DNA of 64,000 nucleotides from Heterohyrax brucei. Its lineage: Eukaryota > Chordata > Mammalia > Hyracoidea > Procaviidae. Position numbers and translations under genes: made by a program. Shown piece by piece: positions 20,709 to 31,298 of this stretch (the stretch's first letter is position 1; each line of letters opens with the position of its first letter). The notes below the pieces were generated by a model. That model ran no database searches and was not told the DNA's origin. It was given only the letters and a program-made list of their open reading frames with translations. The DNA lies in NCBI GenBank assembly GCA_028571685.1, contig CM053156.1, positions 82,463,049 to 82,527,048 on the forward strand, in the 5' to 3' direction.

Positions 20709-20840
20709 GAGGGCCAGGTCCTAGGTGGGAGAGCAGTGAGTGAGAAGGCCCTTTTAGACCTCCAGGAGAGATGTGGTGGCAGGTTGGCTGGGATGGTGGA
20801 TGGAAGAGGTAGAGGGAAATGAGTAGATCTCTATATCCCC

Positions 20841-22435
20841 ATAAGCGGAGATGGCAGGATTTATAACATACTACAGTGTTTATCAGTGGGGTGATGGTTT
20901 AAAAAATTATGGTAGATACGTTCAATGAAATAATGAGATGGAACTCTAAGGCTATTATTGTGTTGTAGAGTTGATTGAAAAAATTCAAGAGAAATAGAAA
21001 AGCACAGTAAGATTTCTGGCTTATAAAAATGCATTAATAAACACAAGTATGCAATTTTCATCTTTAAAGATCTGGACACATCAACATCTTACCCTGATGC
21101 TCTGAGAGACTTTTTAAATCTTGATTAGTTTTAGACATTTGATTTTTTTTTTGGAAGGGAGTATTTATTACTTTTAATTTTAAATAAAAAAGGAGATGGA
21201 GGAAATATTTAGAAAGGGAAAAGATTCTCTTTCTAAAGCTCATAAAGCCTTTTTATTTTTTTAAAGACATTTGTACACCATGTGTGTGTTGTAGCAGACT
21301 TTTATTTGCAGAAGCGTTCTTGTCAAAAGTTGGTTCACCATTGCCAACTCTAAAAATATATAGAGAGCATGATCTTTTAACTCTATATTTGAACCAGAAG
21401 TTCTCCTTCCTCTCCCTCTGTGGCCCCTGAGCACAACATTGAGTGACATTAACTTGCAATTAGAGTCTAGTCCTTTAGGGGAGATAGCCCTCATAACTTT
21501 TCAACTGACCGACAGTCAGAATTAAGGTCGAAGATGAAATACTTTCAGGAACTCAGCCCTGCTCTGCAATTTAGGAATTGTGCTTCTAGTACAAGCTAGA
21601 AGTCACATAAAATAAGGTTTTAGTTATTCAGGTATATCTGAGCCTTCCAAGCTGACACATTCTGTCCTCCAAGGGTTTTTTTGAGGTCCCAATAACAGGA
21701 TCACTATCAATTAATTAATAAACTGTGGCTAAGAATAGATGGCTGTGCCAAAGCCCTAATCTCACCTAATTGTACCGTATCTCATGTAGAATAATGTCCC
21801 AATCAGCAAGACAGATACTTGGTAATGAAGACAGTGTTACAGTTTTGGGAAAGTTTGCAATATCTGATTGAAAATCTGGGCTTTGTATTTGACACTTCCT
21901 AAATGTAAAACTGACTGGGAAAAAAAAAAAGGCTACAATCCTACTATACTTTTTTGAAACAGCCAAAGATATTCCAGGTAATGGAACTTGTCATATGTGG
22001 GGGATGTAACAACAGTTTGCATATAATTATTTGCCAACTTTGAGTCCACTGTGACTGAATCACTTCTTAAAATTTATAAAATCAGACATTCTAGAGACTG
22101 TCACAAAATACCACAGGTCTAACTTTGCTTTTGCTTAAGGGCAATGGTGACAAGGCGTGGAGCAACAGTGACATATGGATTACTTTGAGTTTGGAAGTCT
22201 GCCACCTGCGAGGATAGAGCTGCCAGCGGATTTCCTGCATCGGAGTGGAAGAAATTGAATTATAAAGAACATTGTTCTTCAGCTGCATTCTGCATTGAAA
22301 TGGCGACTGCTCAAAACTTGTCAGACTGTTCAATATCTTGACTTTTTTTAAAATTCACTCATCATTTTTATAGATTAGAATGCCAAGCAGTATGAGTTAG
22401 CTCCAAAAAGATATTAACTATATTGATGTTCCCCA
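20841..22435. other. Unassigned sequence
   Basis: About 1.6 kb, AT-rich. Several 65-80-codon frames on the minus strand (20861-22333) show no recognisable motif, repeat or splice-bounded structure. I see no feature to call. Confidence 0.5.
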
Positions 22436-22439
22436 AAGT

Positions 22440-22625
22440 GAGAGCTGTATGTCACTAATGATGATTTGTCCATCCAGGGGATACATGCAGTGTCTGAGGA
22501 CATCGTGGTTGAGGTGACCAGAAGGAGGGGCAGTGTGCAACTGGCATCTAATAGGTGCAGACCAGGGATGCAGCTGAACACCATACAATGCGTGGGCCGT
22601 AAACTACACAAGAGGTAGGTATCTG
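22440..22625 (+). mobile_element. hAT-type MER element
   Basis: CATCCAGGGGATACATGCAG, AACTGGCATCTAATAGGTGC, GGGATGCAGCTGAACACCAT, ACAATGCGTGGGCCG: the same family order as 12200-12405, with the right part better kept. Confidence 0.58.
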
Positions 22626-23345
22626 CCCCAAATGTCAGCAGTGTCGAGACTAAGAAACTCTGGTCATTCTGGCTTCCCTCAGTTTCCCAGAACTCTCAGG
22701 CCCTCTTCCTTCAGGGTTGTAGAGTCTAAGGTTCCCTCTGCGTGGGATCTGCTTCTGTCGTCTCCCTGCAGATTTGAAGATTCAGTTCAGTTTTTATGAT
22801 TTCCTTGTCTGTCCTGGGTAAAATTGCACATCCAGTTCTTAATGATGTGCCCTGTCATGTTTATTAATCCCATGTACCTATTTTTATTTATATCTTGACT
22901 TCGTTTCCGCTTTTCTCCCACGTTAGGCTCTCCACTGAATGAGAGTAGATGCTGCCTCTGAGTGCTGCCCACTCAGGGCCTCACGTAGGCCCCAGTGGCA
23001 CAGAAACACTAGGGAAGTATCTGCTGAATGATCAGATAGATGAATTAAATGAATTAGTAACCAGTGGAAAAACTATTAAATGGTAAAAAAAAAAATAGTG
23101 ATGAATATCATAAAGACACTATTTGGAAAAAAAACCTCACAATAAGACAAGGAAGCTGCTGCTTTGGAGGAGTTTGAGCTGCCAATGCAGTCATTTCTGA
23201 GAAGGGGTGGGGCATCAGGCTTATAACAGTAAAACAGATTTCAGAGTCAAATTCTTCTTCTGAAGACTTGGTCGCCTAACTAAAGTGAATCTCTTCCTTC
23301 TAAATCCTCATAGGTCCTTCTCAGCACCTGTCATGGCACTTGAGA
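22626..23345. other. Mostly unassigned, L2-like end
   Basis: Stretch of 720 bases. 22920-23050 (TTAGGCTCTCCACTGAATG, then TATCTGCTGAATGATCAG) resembles the end of an L2 or MIR relic. The rest has no recognisable feature. Confidence 0.4.
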
Positions 23346-23515
23346 TGCCTTGGCGGTAAAGTGACTAAGAGGTCGGAAGTTTGACCTCACCAACTGCTCA
23401 GTGGAAGAAAGATGTGGCAGTCTGCTTCCGTAAAAGCTATAGCCTTGGAAACCCTATGGGGGAGTTCCACTCCGTCTTACAGGACTGCCGTGAGTCTGAA
23501 TTGACTCGATGTCAC
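23346..23515 (+). mobile_element. AfroSINE, long form
   Basis: GCCTTGGCGGTAAAGTGACT head (shortened), AGATGTGGCAGTCTGCTTCC extra block in near-perfect form, GAAACCCTATGGGGGAGTTC, tail GAGTCTGAATTGACTCGATG. The extra block resembles RTE leader sequence (see findings). Confidence 0.92.
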
Positions 23516-23729
23516 TTTTTTTTCTTAATAGCACTTAAAATATTTTGTCATGAATTATATTCCCATGGGAATCTGTATTGTGGTCAGTGACTGTAACTCC
23601 TTCTTAATATTCTCCACCCAGCATGGAATATACAGACTTTTTTAAAGTAGGAACCCAATACTCATTTGTTGAATTGCTATTTTTACCAATAGTCTGCCGG
23701 TATCAAGGTGAATTAAGCAAGACTTGAAA

Positions 23730-24720
23730 GACCCATGTCAGGCTGTAGGGTGGAGTCTACAACAGGAAATAGCACACCTACCTTTTGAGTTTTCATGAAC
23801 ACATCACAAGCAACGATAGTGGTTCGAACTTGGGTTGCCATGGTGATGGAGAGAAGCAGACGAATTATATATATATACATGTATACTTGGAAGTACAACT
23901 TACAGAGTTTGAAAGCAGATTGTTTGAGATTGGTGAGGGGAAGAAAGGAATCAAGAATAATCCATAAATTTAAGTCTTGAGCGGGTGCGTGGGTGCAAGT
24001 TTTGTTTAATAAGATGACAGCGCCTGGGGCAAGAACCAGCTTTGACTATACAGGTGATGGAGGTGAGGGCTGGGATCAGAAACTTGGCTGTCAGACATGC
24101 TAAGCGAGAGACACTGCTGGGCATCAAATTAAAAACAAACAAACAAACACATCATGGCCATCCAACTTGTAGTGACCCTATAGGGCTGAGTCCAACTGCT
24201 CCATAGAGTTTCCAAGGAGGCCTGGTGGATTCAAACTGCTGACATTTTGGTTAGCAGCCATAGCACCTAACCTCTAGGCCTCCAGGTTATCTGCTGGGCA
24301 TCAGCAGGATATCTAGACAGTTCTTGAGTTCAGAGCACCAGTTTAGGCAGAAACTGAGCATCGTATTGTGCATACATATTTAGGGATATGAATTTGAGTA
24401 GACTTTTCTAGCTAAGGAACTGAAGAAAAGGGTTACTAATGAATCTGTGGGTACTTCCATGTTTCAAGCGAAAGTAGAAGGAGAAACTGAGCAAGAAGAA
24501 CCAGGGAAGCAGGAGGAAAACAGAGGTCCAATAGAGGGGAGAGTATTGGGACAGCTGGCCTGGTCAGTTGAGCTCATTACTGCTGCAGGACAGAGAAGAT
24601 CTAGTGGTTTCAGCAACATGAAAATAATGACTGAACATGACATAAGCAGTTTTGGAGGAGTCTTAAGACAGTAGCCCAGATTGGTGTCAATTTAAGAGAA
24701 AATGAGAGGTAAGGAAAATT
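23730..24720 (+). mobile_element. Ancient mammal-wide repeat, 3' portion
   Basis: AAGAATAATCCATAAATTTA, AACTTGGCTGTCAGACATGC, TAGGGATATGAATTTGAGTA, CAGGAGGAAAACAGAGGTCC, AGTTTTGGAGGAGTCTTAAG match the later part of the family also seen at 2955. A TATATATATA run lies at 23866-23876. A SINE is inserted at 24127-24290. Confidence 0.52.
24127..24290 (-). mobile_element. AfroSINE with exact target duplication
   Basis: The 13-base sequence CTGCTGGGCATCA flanks it exactly at 24114-24126 and 24291-24303. Tail side begins AATTAAAAACAAACAAACAA; head ends GCACCTAACCTCTAGGCCTC. The intact duplication marks it as a comparatively young copy. Confidence 0.96.
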
Positions 24721-24914
24721 TCCTTAGAAATTTACGCTTTTTTTCTTATTAACTGTAGGTGTCTTTCTTAAATCACTGAATTTTCTATTAATGATTTGAC
24801 AAATAGTCAAGTGATTAAACTAGAACATAGAATCAACCATTTCACTGGATTTAAATTAAGTTTTAAAAAGTCGTTCAGCTGATATGATACATTGTGCAAA
24901 CATGCTATTCAATA

Positions 24915-25420
24915 GCTTCCATTCATTCATCATTTCATTCTTTTCAATAGATATTTTTTTCAACAGAACATCTATTTACACACATTTCTTTTTTAAGGTA
25001 CTTCATTTCATGGGGTATGCTTAGGGTTACAGAGATGAAGAAGACACAATTTTCCTATCCTCATAGAACTTATATTTTATTAAGCAAGAAAAAATAAAAA
25101 GTAAACAAACAACACTAAAAATTGTGTTGAGTTCCTAGGAGGAAACAAAGTCAATGCAAAGACAAGGAATTACAGTGAGTTTATTTTAGATGGATGGTTA
25201 CAGGAGCCCTCTAAAGAGATAATATTTAAGGCAAGACCTAGATGATACAAAGATTCTCCACGGTGGCTGCTGGCGGGGCACTCCCAGCCTGACAAACGCC
25301 CTGAGCAAGAAAGAGCTTGTCTTATTGAAGAAATGGAACTTGAATCAATATATATGAGGCATAGTATGCCAGAGACCATGCGAACAGGCTGGAAAAGTGG
25401 GCAGGACTCCAATTATGCAG
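24915..25420 (+). mobile_element. Ancient mammal-wide repeat, 5' portion
   Basis: CATTCTTTTCAATAGATATT, GGTTACAGAGATGAAGAAGA, ATCCTCATAGAACTTATATT and AATAAAAAGTAAACAAACAA follow the opening part of the family; GAACAGGCTGGAAAAGTGGG lies near its end. Confidence 0.5.
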
Positions 25421-25459
25421 AGGAAATCAGTCTCATTTTGAAAAGCCTTCCAAGACGGT

Positions 25460-25720
25460 CCACCGATTCATTTATTTATTTACGTTTTGGTTACCAAATT
25501 TCAGAAAGAAATATTGCCTACTGCAACATTTCTAAAGAGCATTTTATAAAATTATGTAAAAAAATCTTAAATATGGATACCTTTTAGACTAACAATTCCT
25601 TTTCTGGAAATTTATGGAAAAGAAATAATTTTCCGCATGGACAAATTTGTATGTGTAAGAATATTTGCTTGTATTTCTAAACTCATCAGATTCTATACTC
25701 TAATTTCAAAGTGTCTACTA
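25460..25720 (+). mobile_element. Old L1 ORF2 end fragment
   Basis: AACAATTCCTTTTCTGGAAA then GGACAAATTTGTATGTGTAA is the degraded sense-strand segment near the end of ORF2 in old mammalian L1s. Short and low identity. Confidence 0.4.
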
Positions 25721-25807
25721 CTGCTCACCAGAGTTCCTCGGCCCTCCTAGTGGAAGTGAAATGGTATCTCATTGAGTTTTGACTTGTATCTCTCTAGCAG
25801 CTCACAT

Positions 25808-25964
25808 GGAAACCCTGGTGTTGTAGTGGTACAGTGCTGTGTGTGCTAACCCAAAGGTCAGCAGTTCAAATCTGCCGGGCACTCCTTGGAAACCCTATGG
25901 GGCAGTTCTACTCTGGTCACTGTAAGTTGGAATCTACGCGATGGCAGTTTTGTTTTTGCTTTTG
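25808..25964 (+). mobile_element. AfroSINE, short form, in L1
   Basis: GGAAACCCTGGTGTTGTAGT head with a clear A-box side, GGTCAGCAGTTCAAATCTGC B-box side, GCACTCCTTGGAAACCCTAT body. Part of the tail is deleted (GGTCACTGTAAGTTGGAATC). Confidence 0.95.
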
Positions 25965-25969
25965 GCTAA

Positions 25970-26138
25970 TGGAAAACCCTAGTGATGTAGTAGTTAAGTG
26001 CTACAGCTGCTAACCAGAGATCGACGGTTCAAATCTCCCAAGTGCTCTTTGGAAACTCTGTGGGGGCAGTGCTACTCTGTCTATAGAGTCCTTATGAGTT
26101 GGGATTGACTCACCAGCAGTGGGTTGGGTTGGGTTTGG
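25970..26138 (+). mobile_element. AfroSINE, short form, in L1
   Basis: Immediately follows the previous copy in the same direction: GAAAACCCTAGTGATGTAGT, ATCGACGGTTCAAATCTCCC, GTCCTTATGAGTTGGGATTG, GTTGGGTTTGG end. Confidence 0.95.
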
Positions 26139-26813
26139 TAATGGCTAGTGACACCAAGAATCTTTTCATATATTTGGTGGCCATTTGAATATCTTTTGTA
26201 GTGAAGTGCCTATCCAAGTCTTTTGCCCACTTTAGACAGGGTTAGTTTTTTGTTGTTGAAGTTTTAAAAATATTTTGCTAAATAGATTCTAGGCAGACAT
26301 ATGGCTTCTGAAGATATTCTCCCAATTGCTAAATTGTGTATTTTTCTTTTTCGATAAAATTTTTGATGAACAAAGTTTTTAATTTGTACGAGGGTCCCAT
26401 TTATCTATTTTGTCTCATGCTGTTTGTGCTTTTGTTATCATATTAGAAAATTCCTTGCTAAACCTAGGCCCTATTAAAACCAAGGCATTGCTGTCCCTGC
26501 ATTTTCTTCTAAGAGTTTTGTTGTTTCACTTTTCACACTCAGGTCCTTAATCCATTTTGGTTCTGTTTTTGTGTATGGTATGCGATATTGATCCTGTTTT
26601 CCGCATGTGGAAATCCAGTTGACCCGATACCATTTACTGAAAAGACTCTTCTTTCCCCCTTGAATGGACTTAGGACTCTTTTCAACAGTAAGTTGACCAT
26701 AGATATGTGGATTTATTTCTGACTCTCAATTCTATTTTTTTGATCTATGTGTCTACTGTTATATCAACACTAGGCCATTTTGATTACTGTAGCAGTATTC
26801 AAAATTTAAAATA

Positions 26814-26950
26814 TACATTGCCATCAGATCAGTTCTGATTCATAGTGACTCTGTAAGAGAGTAGAACTTCCCCACAGGGTTTTCAAGGAGTGGCTGGTGG
26901 TTTCAAACTGCTGACTTTTTGATTGCTGAAACGCTGTACCACCAGAGCTC
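26814..26950 (-). mobile_element. AfroSINE, short form, in L1
   Basis: ACATTGCCATCAGATCAGTT tail side, GGAGTGGCTGGTGGTTTCAA body, CTGTACCACCAGAGCTC head. Opposite in direction to its three neighbours in the same L1. Confidence 0.9.
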
Positions 26951-27223
26951 TGTATAGTAAGTTTTCAAATCAGGAAATGTGAGTCTTCCTACATTGTTCC
27001 TCTCTTTCAACATTGCTTTAGTTATTCAAGGCCTCTTTCCACTCCATATAAAGTTGAGGGCTGATTTTTCCATTTCTGTAATGAAAGTTGTTAGAGTTTT
27101 GATCAGGACTGTTTTGAATCTATAGACTGCTTTGTGTAATGTTGACATCTTAACATTATTAAGTCTTCCAGTCCATGAACATAGGACATTTTCTATTTTA
27201 TTTAAGTCTCCGTTAATCTCTTT

Positions 27224-27382
27224 TGGAAACCCTGCTGGTGCAGTAGTTAAGTTCTATGTTTGCTAACCAAAAAGTTGCCAGTTCAAATCTGCCAGGTGTT
27301 CCTTGGAAACTTTGGGGCCGTTCTACTCTGAACTATAGGGTCACTATGAGTCAGAATTGACTCAGTGGCAGTGGGTTTGGTT
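27224..27382 (+). mobile_element. AfroSINE with target duplication, in L1
   Basis: Flanked by TTAATCTCTTT at 27213-27223 and 27383-27393, an exact 11-base duplication of L1 sequence. GAAACCCTGCTGGTGCAGTA head, GTCACTATGAGTCAGAATTG tail, GGCAGTGGGTTTGG end. Confidence 0.96.
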
Positions 27383-27640
27383 TTAATCTCTTTCAGCATT
27401 GTTTTTTACGTTTCATTGTTTATGTCATTCACATTCCTAGTTAGATTCACTCCTAGGTGTATTATTCTCTTATATACTATTATAAATGGAATCATTTCCC
27501 TAACTTCCCATTCATATTTCTCATTGCTCGTAATGTCCATGATATCAGTAAGTAAAAGTAAATCAAAACCAATAAACAGAATTTCATTTTTATTTAATTT
27601 TTTTTAAATTAGAAAGATAAACATGGGTCTGTAGATACAG

Positions 27641-27838
27641 TAAGAGCCCTGGTTTCTCAGTGGTTGTAGCACTCAGCTGTTAACTGCAAAGTTGGTGGTT
27701 CAAGCCCACCAGCTGCTCTGAGGGAGGAAGATGTGGGAGTGTACCTTCATAATGACAGCAGCCTTGGAAACCCTATAGGGCAGTTCTACCCTATCCTATA
27801 GGATTGCCATGACTCAGAATTAACTCAGTGGCGACATG
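27641..27838 (+). mobile_element. AfroSINE, long form
   Basis: AGAGCCCTGGTTTCTCAGTG head, GTTGGTGGTTCAAGCCCACC, extra block GGAAGATGTGGGAGTGTACC, tail TTGCCATGACTCAGAATTAA. Full long-form length of about 200 bases. Confidence 0.94.
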
Positions 27839-29263
27839 TGTTGCTATAGACACGATATAAAAAAGACTGATAGTCATTATCTCTGAGTGTTAGATTTATG
27901 AGAACTATTACTCATTTTTTACATTAACCTGTTTTATCTAAATTTCTATTATCATTAGGAGCAAGAATTACTTTGTGGAATGAAAAACACTAAAGTTACT
28001 GTCCTATTTAAAGAACACAAACATTAGCAGCAACAGGAAAACACACCTTTTCATGAGCCAGACATTGGAGCTTAAGGGCACCATTAGAGACCACTGAAGT
28101 CAGCCCCCATCTCATTTCGGAAGAAATGAACACTAGAATTAACATCAGCTGTGATGACCAACTGTTTCTGAAAACAGGCCAGATGGTGCTCCTCTTCTCT
28201 CTCCCATGTGCTTCAGCAGTGTATTATCGGACTTCTCAGAGGCTTCTCAGCAGCAACAATTAGAAAATGTCTTCGAAGCTGGGCCATTCCAATCGCCTTC
28301 TAGCAAGGATGCAAGATACTTTAAAAATGTCTCACTCTCCCACAATTTGTCTTTGCAATACAGAACACGTTCTTTCCAGCGAGCTCATATTTACATCCGT
28401 TCATTTTTCTTGCCTGGGATGTCTTCAATTTTGCAGCCACGTCCTTCTCCGTTTGATCACGCTGGGAACAGCTCATGGATAACTTGCAGTTTACGCAGGT
28501 GAACCTTGTGATTACCTCGGTCTGCAGGCAGTTCAGCTGCGTGGTAGATGGTGCAACTAGGATCAGTTAGTTTTAAAAAAGAAAGGTTACAAAGCAAATA
28601 GCATTTTCGAAATTTCCTAAGGAACCAGCACATAGTATATATGTTCGGGCTCTTAATTGGCCAAACTTGGGTCATTATTTTTCTCTTTATAGCAACAAAG
28701 AGAAGTCCACAGTAAAGTTCTCAGTCTACCCCCATTCTATTCTATTTTCATTATAAATGAAAAGAAAAACCAGGCCAATGTAGATTAGGGTTCCTTTTCT
28801 CAATGCTTCATCTTCTATGTATGAATTTTTATTGTTGATTTTTACAGGTTTTCTGATTACTGGAGTCTTAGAGAAGCTAAGTGGCTAAAATTATGCATTT
28901 GATCGACAACAATTTAGCAAGTGTGTTTTGACTGCCTATTAAAGTTAGTTCTCCAATCATTTCAGTGAATGCTTTCAAATCCTAGAATTTGATGTGATCT
29001 TGGAATTCACTCGGCAGCAGTGGGTTTTTGGGTTTTTTTCTCAGTATGTGAAAAAAATCAAATGTCAAATCCCAGCACATCTTTAAAATAATTTCAAGGA
29101 CGTTTTTAAAAATGGACAAGTCCCACGATACAGTAGATTCACATCTTAGGATCATGTTGTAAAGCCTGGGCAAGGTCAATATCATGTTTAATGAGGCTTA
29201 GGTTCTCTGTTTTCTAGGTCTGCTTCTTGTTGATCTCCTTTGCTTTTCTTCCCTTTGCAGTCT
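27839..29263. other. Unassigned sequence
   Basis: About 1.4 kb. A 98-codon plus-strand frame (28206-28502) overlaps others in two frames and shows no domain. GGCAGCAGTGGGTTTTTGGG near 29012 is a SINE 3' end scrap. No other feature recognised. Confidence 0.5.
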
Positions 29264-30030
29264 GTTGTTGTTAGTTGCCTTTGCGTCAGCCAACTCGCGG
29301 CTACCCAAGTTATAAAGCACGAAATATTTCCAGTGCCCGTGCCAACATCATGATTATTGGTATGTTGCATCAACACATCTCATCAAAGTTTTTCCTCATT
29401 TTCATTTAGTTTCTACTTCACCAATCATGAAGTACTTTTGTAGCAACTGGTCTTACCTGATGTGCCAAGAAAGCCAGTCAAAGTCTTGCCATCCTAGCTT
29501 CTAAGGAGTATTCTGTTTTCGTTTTTTTCTTCTAAGTCTGGAATGTGTTCATTCTTCTGGCAGCCCGTTGTATATTCAACATTCTTTACCAACCCTACAA
29601 TTTGAACGCATAGTTTCTTCTTGTGTTTTCCTCTTTCATTGTTTAGCTTTTGCACAGATAACCCCAAACCAAAACTAAACCCACTGCTGTGGAGTCCATT
29701 CCGACTCATAGTGACCCTACAGGTGATTGAAAATTACTGTGGCTCAGATCAGGGGGATCTCAATCTTCGAAGCAACATCTTTGCTTTTTAAATCTTTAGT
29801 CTTTTGCTGCAGATTTGTCCAGTGTAATACACCACTTGGTTTCTTTGACGGCTGTATGCATGGATGTAGATTGTTGACCCAAGTAGAGTGAAATTATTTA
29901 TAACTTATTTCTTCTCTATTTATTATAATGTTACTTGTTATGATGTTGTGAGGATTTTCACTTTAGGCCGGTGTTTAATGTTGCTTATTATGATGTTGGG
30001 AGGATTTTCACATTAGGACAGTGTTTTCTC
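29264..30030 (-). mobile_element. RTE 3' region
   Basis: Reverse of the RTE end: TGTTGTTGTTAGTTGCCTTT, CATCCTAGCTTCTAAGGAGT, TTCTTCTGGCAGCCCGTTGT, GCAACATCTTTGCTTTTTAA, ATGGATGTAGATTGTTGACC. A partial SINE sits at 29662-29723 and a 50-base duplication at 29930-30028. Several breaks; no coding capacity. Confidence 0.85.
29662..29723 (-). mobile_element. AfroSINE tail fragment
   Basis: AAACCAAAACTAAACCCACT, then CATTCCGACTCATAGTGACC. Only the tail third, inside the RTE piece; a 5'-truncated insertion. Confidence 0.8.
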
Positions 30031-30196
30031 TGACAGGAAAAGAAGCAACCCTTTTATTCATGATACATTCTTCCAAGTCTGTGGCTGAATCTTTTTCTGT
30101 TCTGCAAGGACTAGGCATTTGAAAATCAAAAACCAAGAAGAAATTCCCTGCTTCTCTGCTTTCTGCTATTGCTCCTCTTTGCTGAGATGCTCATCT

Positions 30197-31298
30197 GTGT
30201 TTTATTGACTATTCAAAGTCGCTGAGCTGTGTGGATCCTAGCAAGTTATGGTAAGACTGCAAAGAATGGGAATTCCAGAACACTTAGCTGTGCTCTAGAG
30301 GAACCTGTACGTGACGTAGTAGCAATCATTTGAACAGAACAAAGGGATGTCATGTGGTTTAAAATCAGGAAAGGCGTGTGTCAGTGTTGTGTCCTGTTAC
30401 CATACTTATTCAATCTGTATACTGAGCAAGTAGTCCAGGAAGATGGACAATATGAAGAACTACAGGGCATCAGGATTGGATTAAGACTTGTTAGCAACCT
30501 GTAAAAGGTAAATAACACAACGTTGCTTGCTGAAAGTAAAGAGGACTTGAAGCACTTACTGATGAAGGTCAAAGCCTTTGATTGCATCTCAACATGAAGA
30601 AATCAGAAGTCCTCACAACTGTACCAATAAGCACAATAAATGGAGAAAAGATTGAAGTTGTCAAGGATTTTTTTTGTACTGGAATCTATAAACAAAGTCA
30701 ATGGAAGCAGCAGTCAAGGAGCGACGTGATGTGTTGCACTGGGCAAATCTGCTGCAAAAGACGTATTTAAAATATTAAAAAGCAAAGATATAACCTTGAA
30801 GACTAAGCTATACCTGACCCAAACCATGACGTGCACAGTCGTCTCATATACATAAGGTGGACGATGAATAAGAAAGACCAAAGAGGAATTGATGGCTTTG
30901 AATTATGGTGTTGGCAAAGGATACTGAATAAACCATGGACCACCAGAAGAACCAACAGCTGTGTCTTGGAAGAAATACAACCAGAATGTTAGAGGTCAAG
31001 AATGGAACGCTACGTCTCATGTACTTTGGATGTGTATCAGGAGGGACCAGTCCCTGGAGAAGGACATCATACTTGGTAAAGTAGAGAGTTGTGAAGAAGA
31101 GGAAGATCCTCCAGAAGATTGATTGACATAGTGGCTGTGATAACGAGCACAAGTATAAGAATGATTGTGCAATGGTGCAACATTGAGCAGTGTTGCATTT
31201 TGTTGTACATAGGGTCAAAGCTGGATCCTACTCGACAGCACTTGGCTGGCTTAGGGTCAAAACCTACCCAATGGCACCTGGCAACAATGACAACAGCA
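30197..31298 (+). mobile_element. RTE 3' half (RT C-terminus to tail)
   Basis: Begins in the reverse transcriptase at TTTATTGACTATTCAAAGTC (FIDYSK, the first catalytic block) and passes GTCAGTGTTGTGTCCTGTTA and TTGCTTGCTGAAAGTAAAGA (LLAESKEDLKHLL after the lost YADD-type core). It ends with GTACATAGGGTCAAAGC. The extreme 3' end carries two successive tail-like segments (near 31226 and 31265). 5'-truncated; many frame breaks. Confidence 0.88.

Larger units (their letters stand above)
18146..20840 (+). mobile_element. Ancient mammal-wide repeat with six insertions
   Basis: Pieces in order: 18146-18202 (GAATACTCACTATGCTTAAG), 18404-18620 (AAACAAGACAAATAATT), 19173-19459 (CAGTGCAAAGGCCCTGGGGT, then GGTGTGGCTGGACCAGAGCA), 20086-20293 (TCAGATCACTCTGGCTATGG) and 20709-20840 (GATGTGGTGGCAGGTTGGCT). 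They follow the same order as the copy at 2955. Everything between is younger. Confidence 0.62.
25738..27640 (-). mobile_element. L1 ORF2 3' region, antisense, four SINEs inside
   Basis: On the plus strand this is the textbook antisense L1 order: GAAATGGTATCTCATTGAGT, CTTTTCATATATTTGGTGGC, CATTTATCTATTTTGTCTCA, TTTCTTCTAAGAGTTTTGTT, GAAATCCAGTTGACCCGATA, GGACTTAGGACTCTTTTCAA and AACATTATTAAGTCTTCCAG. It covers the C-terminal part of ORF2 and some 3' region. No frame survives. SINEs at 25808, 25970, 26814 and 27224 interrupt it. Confidence 0.88.
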
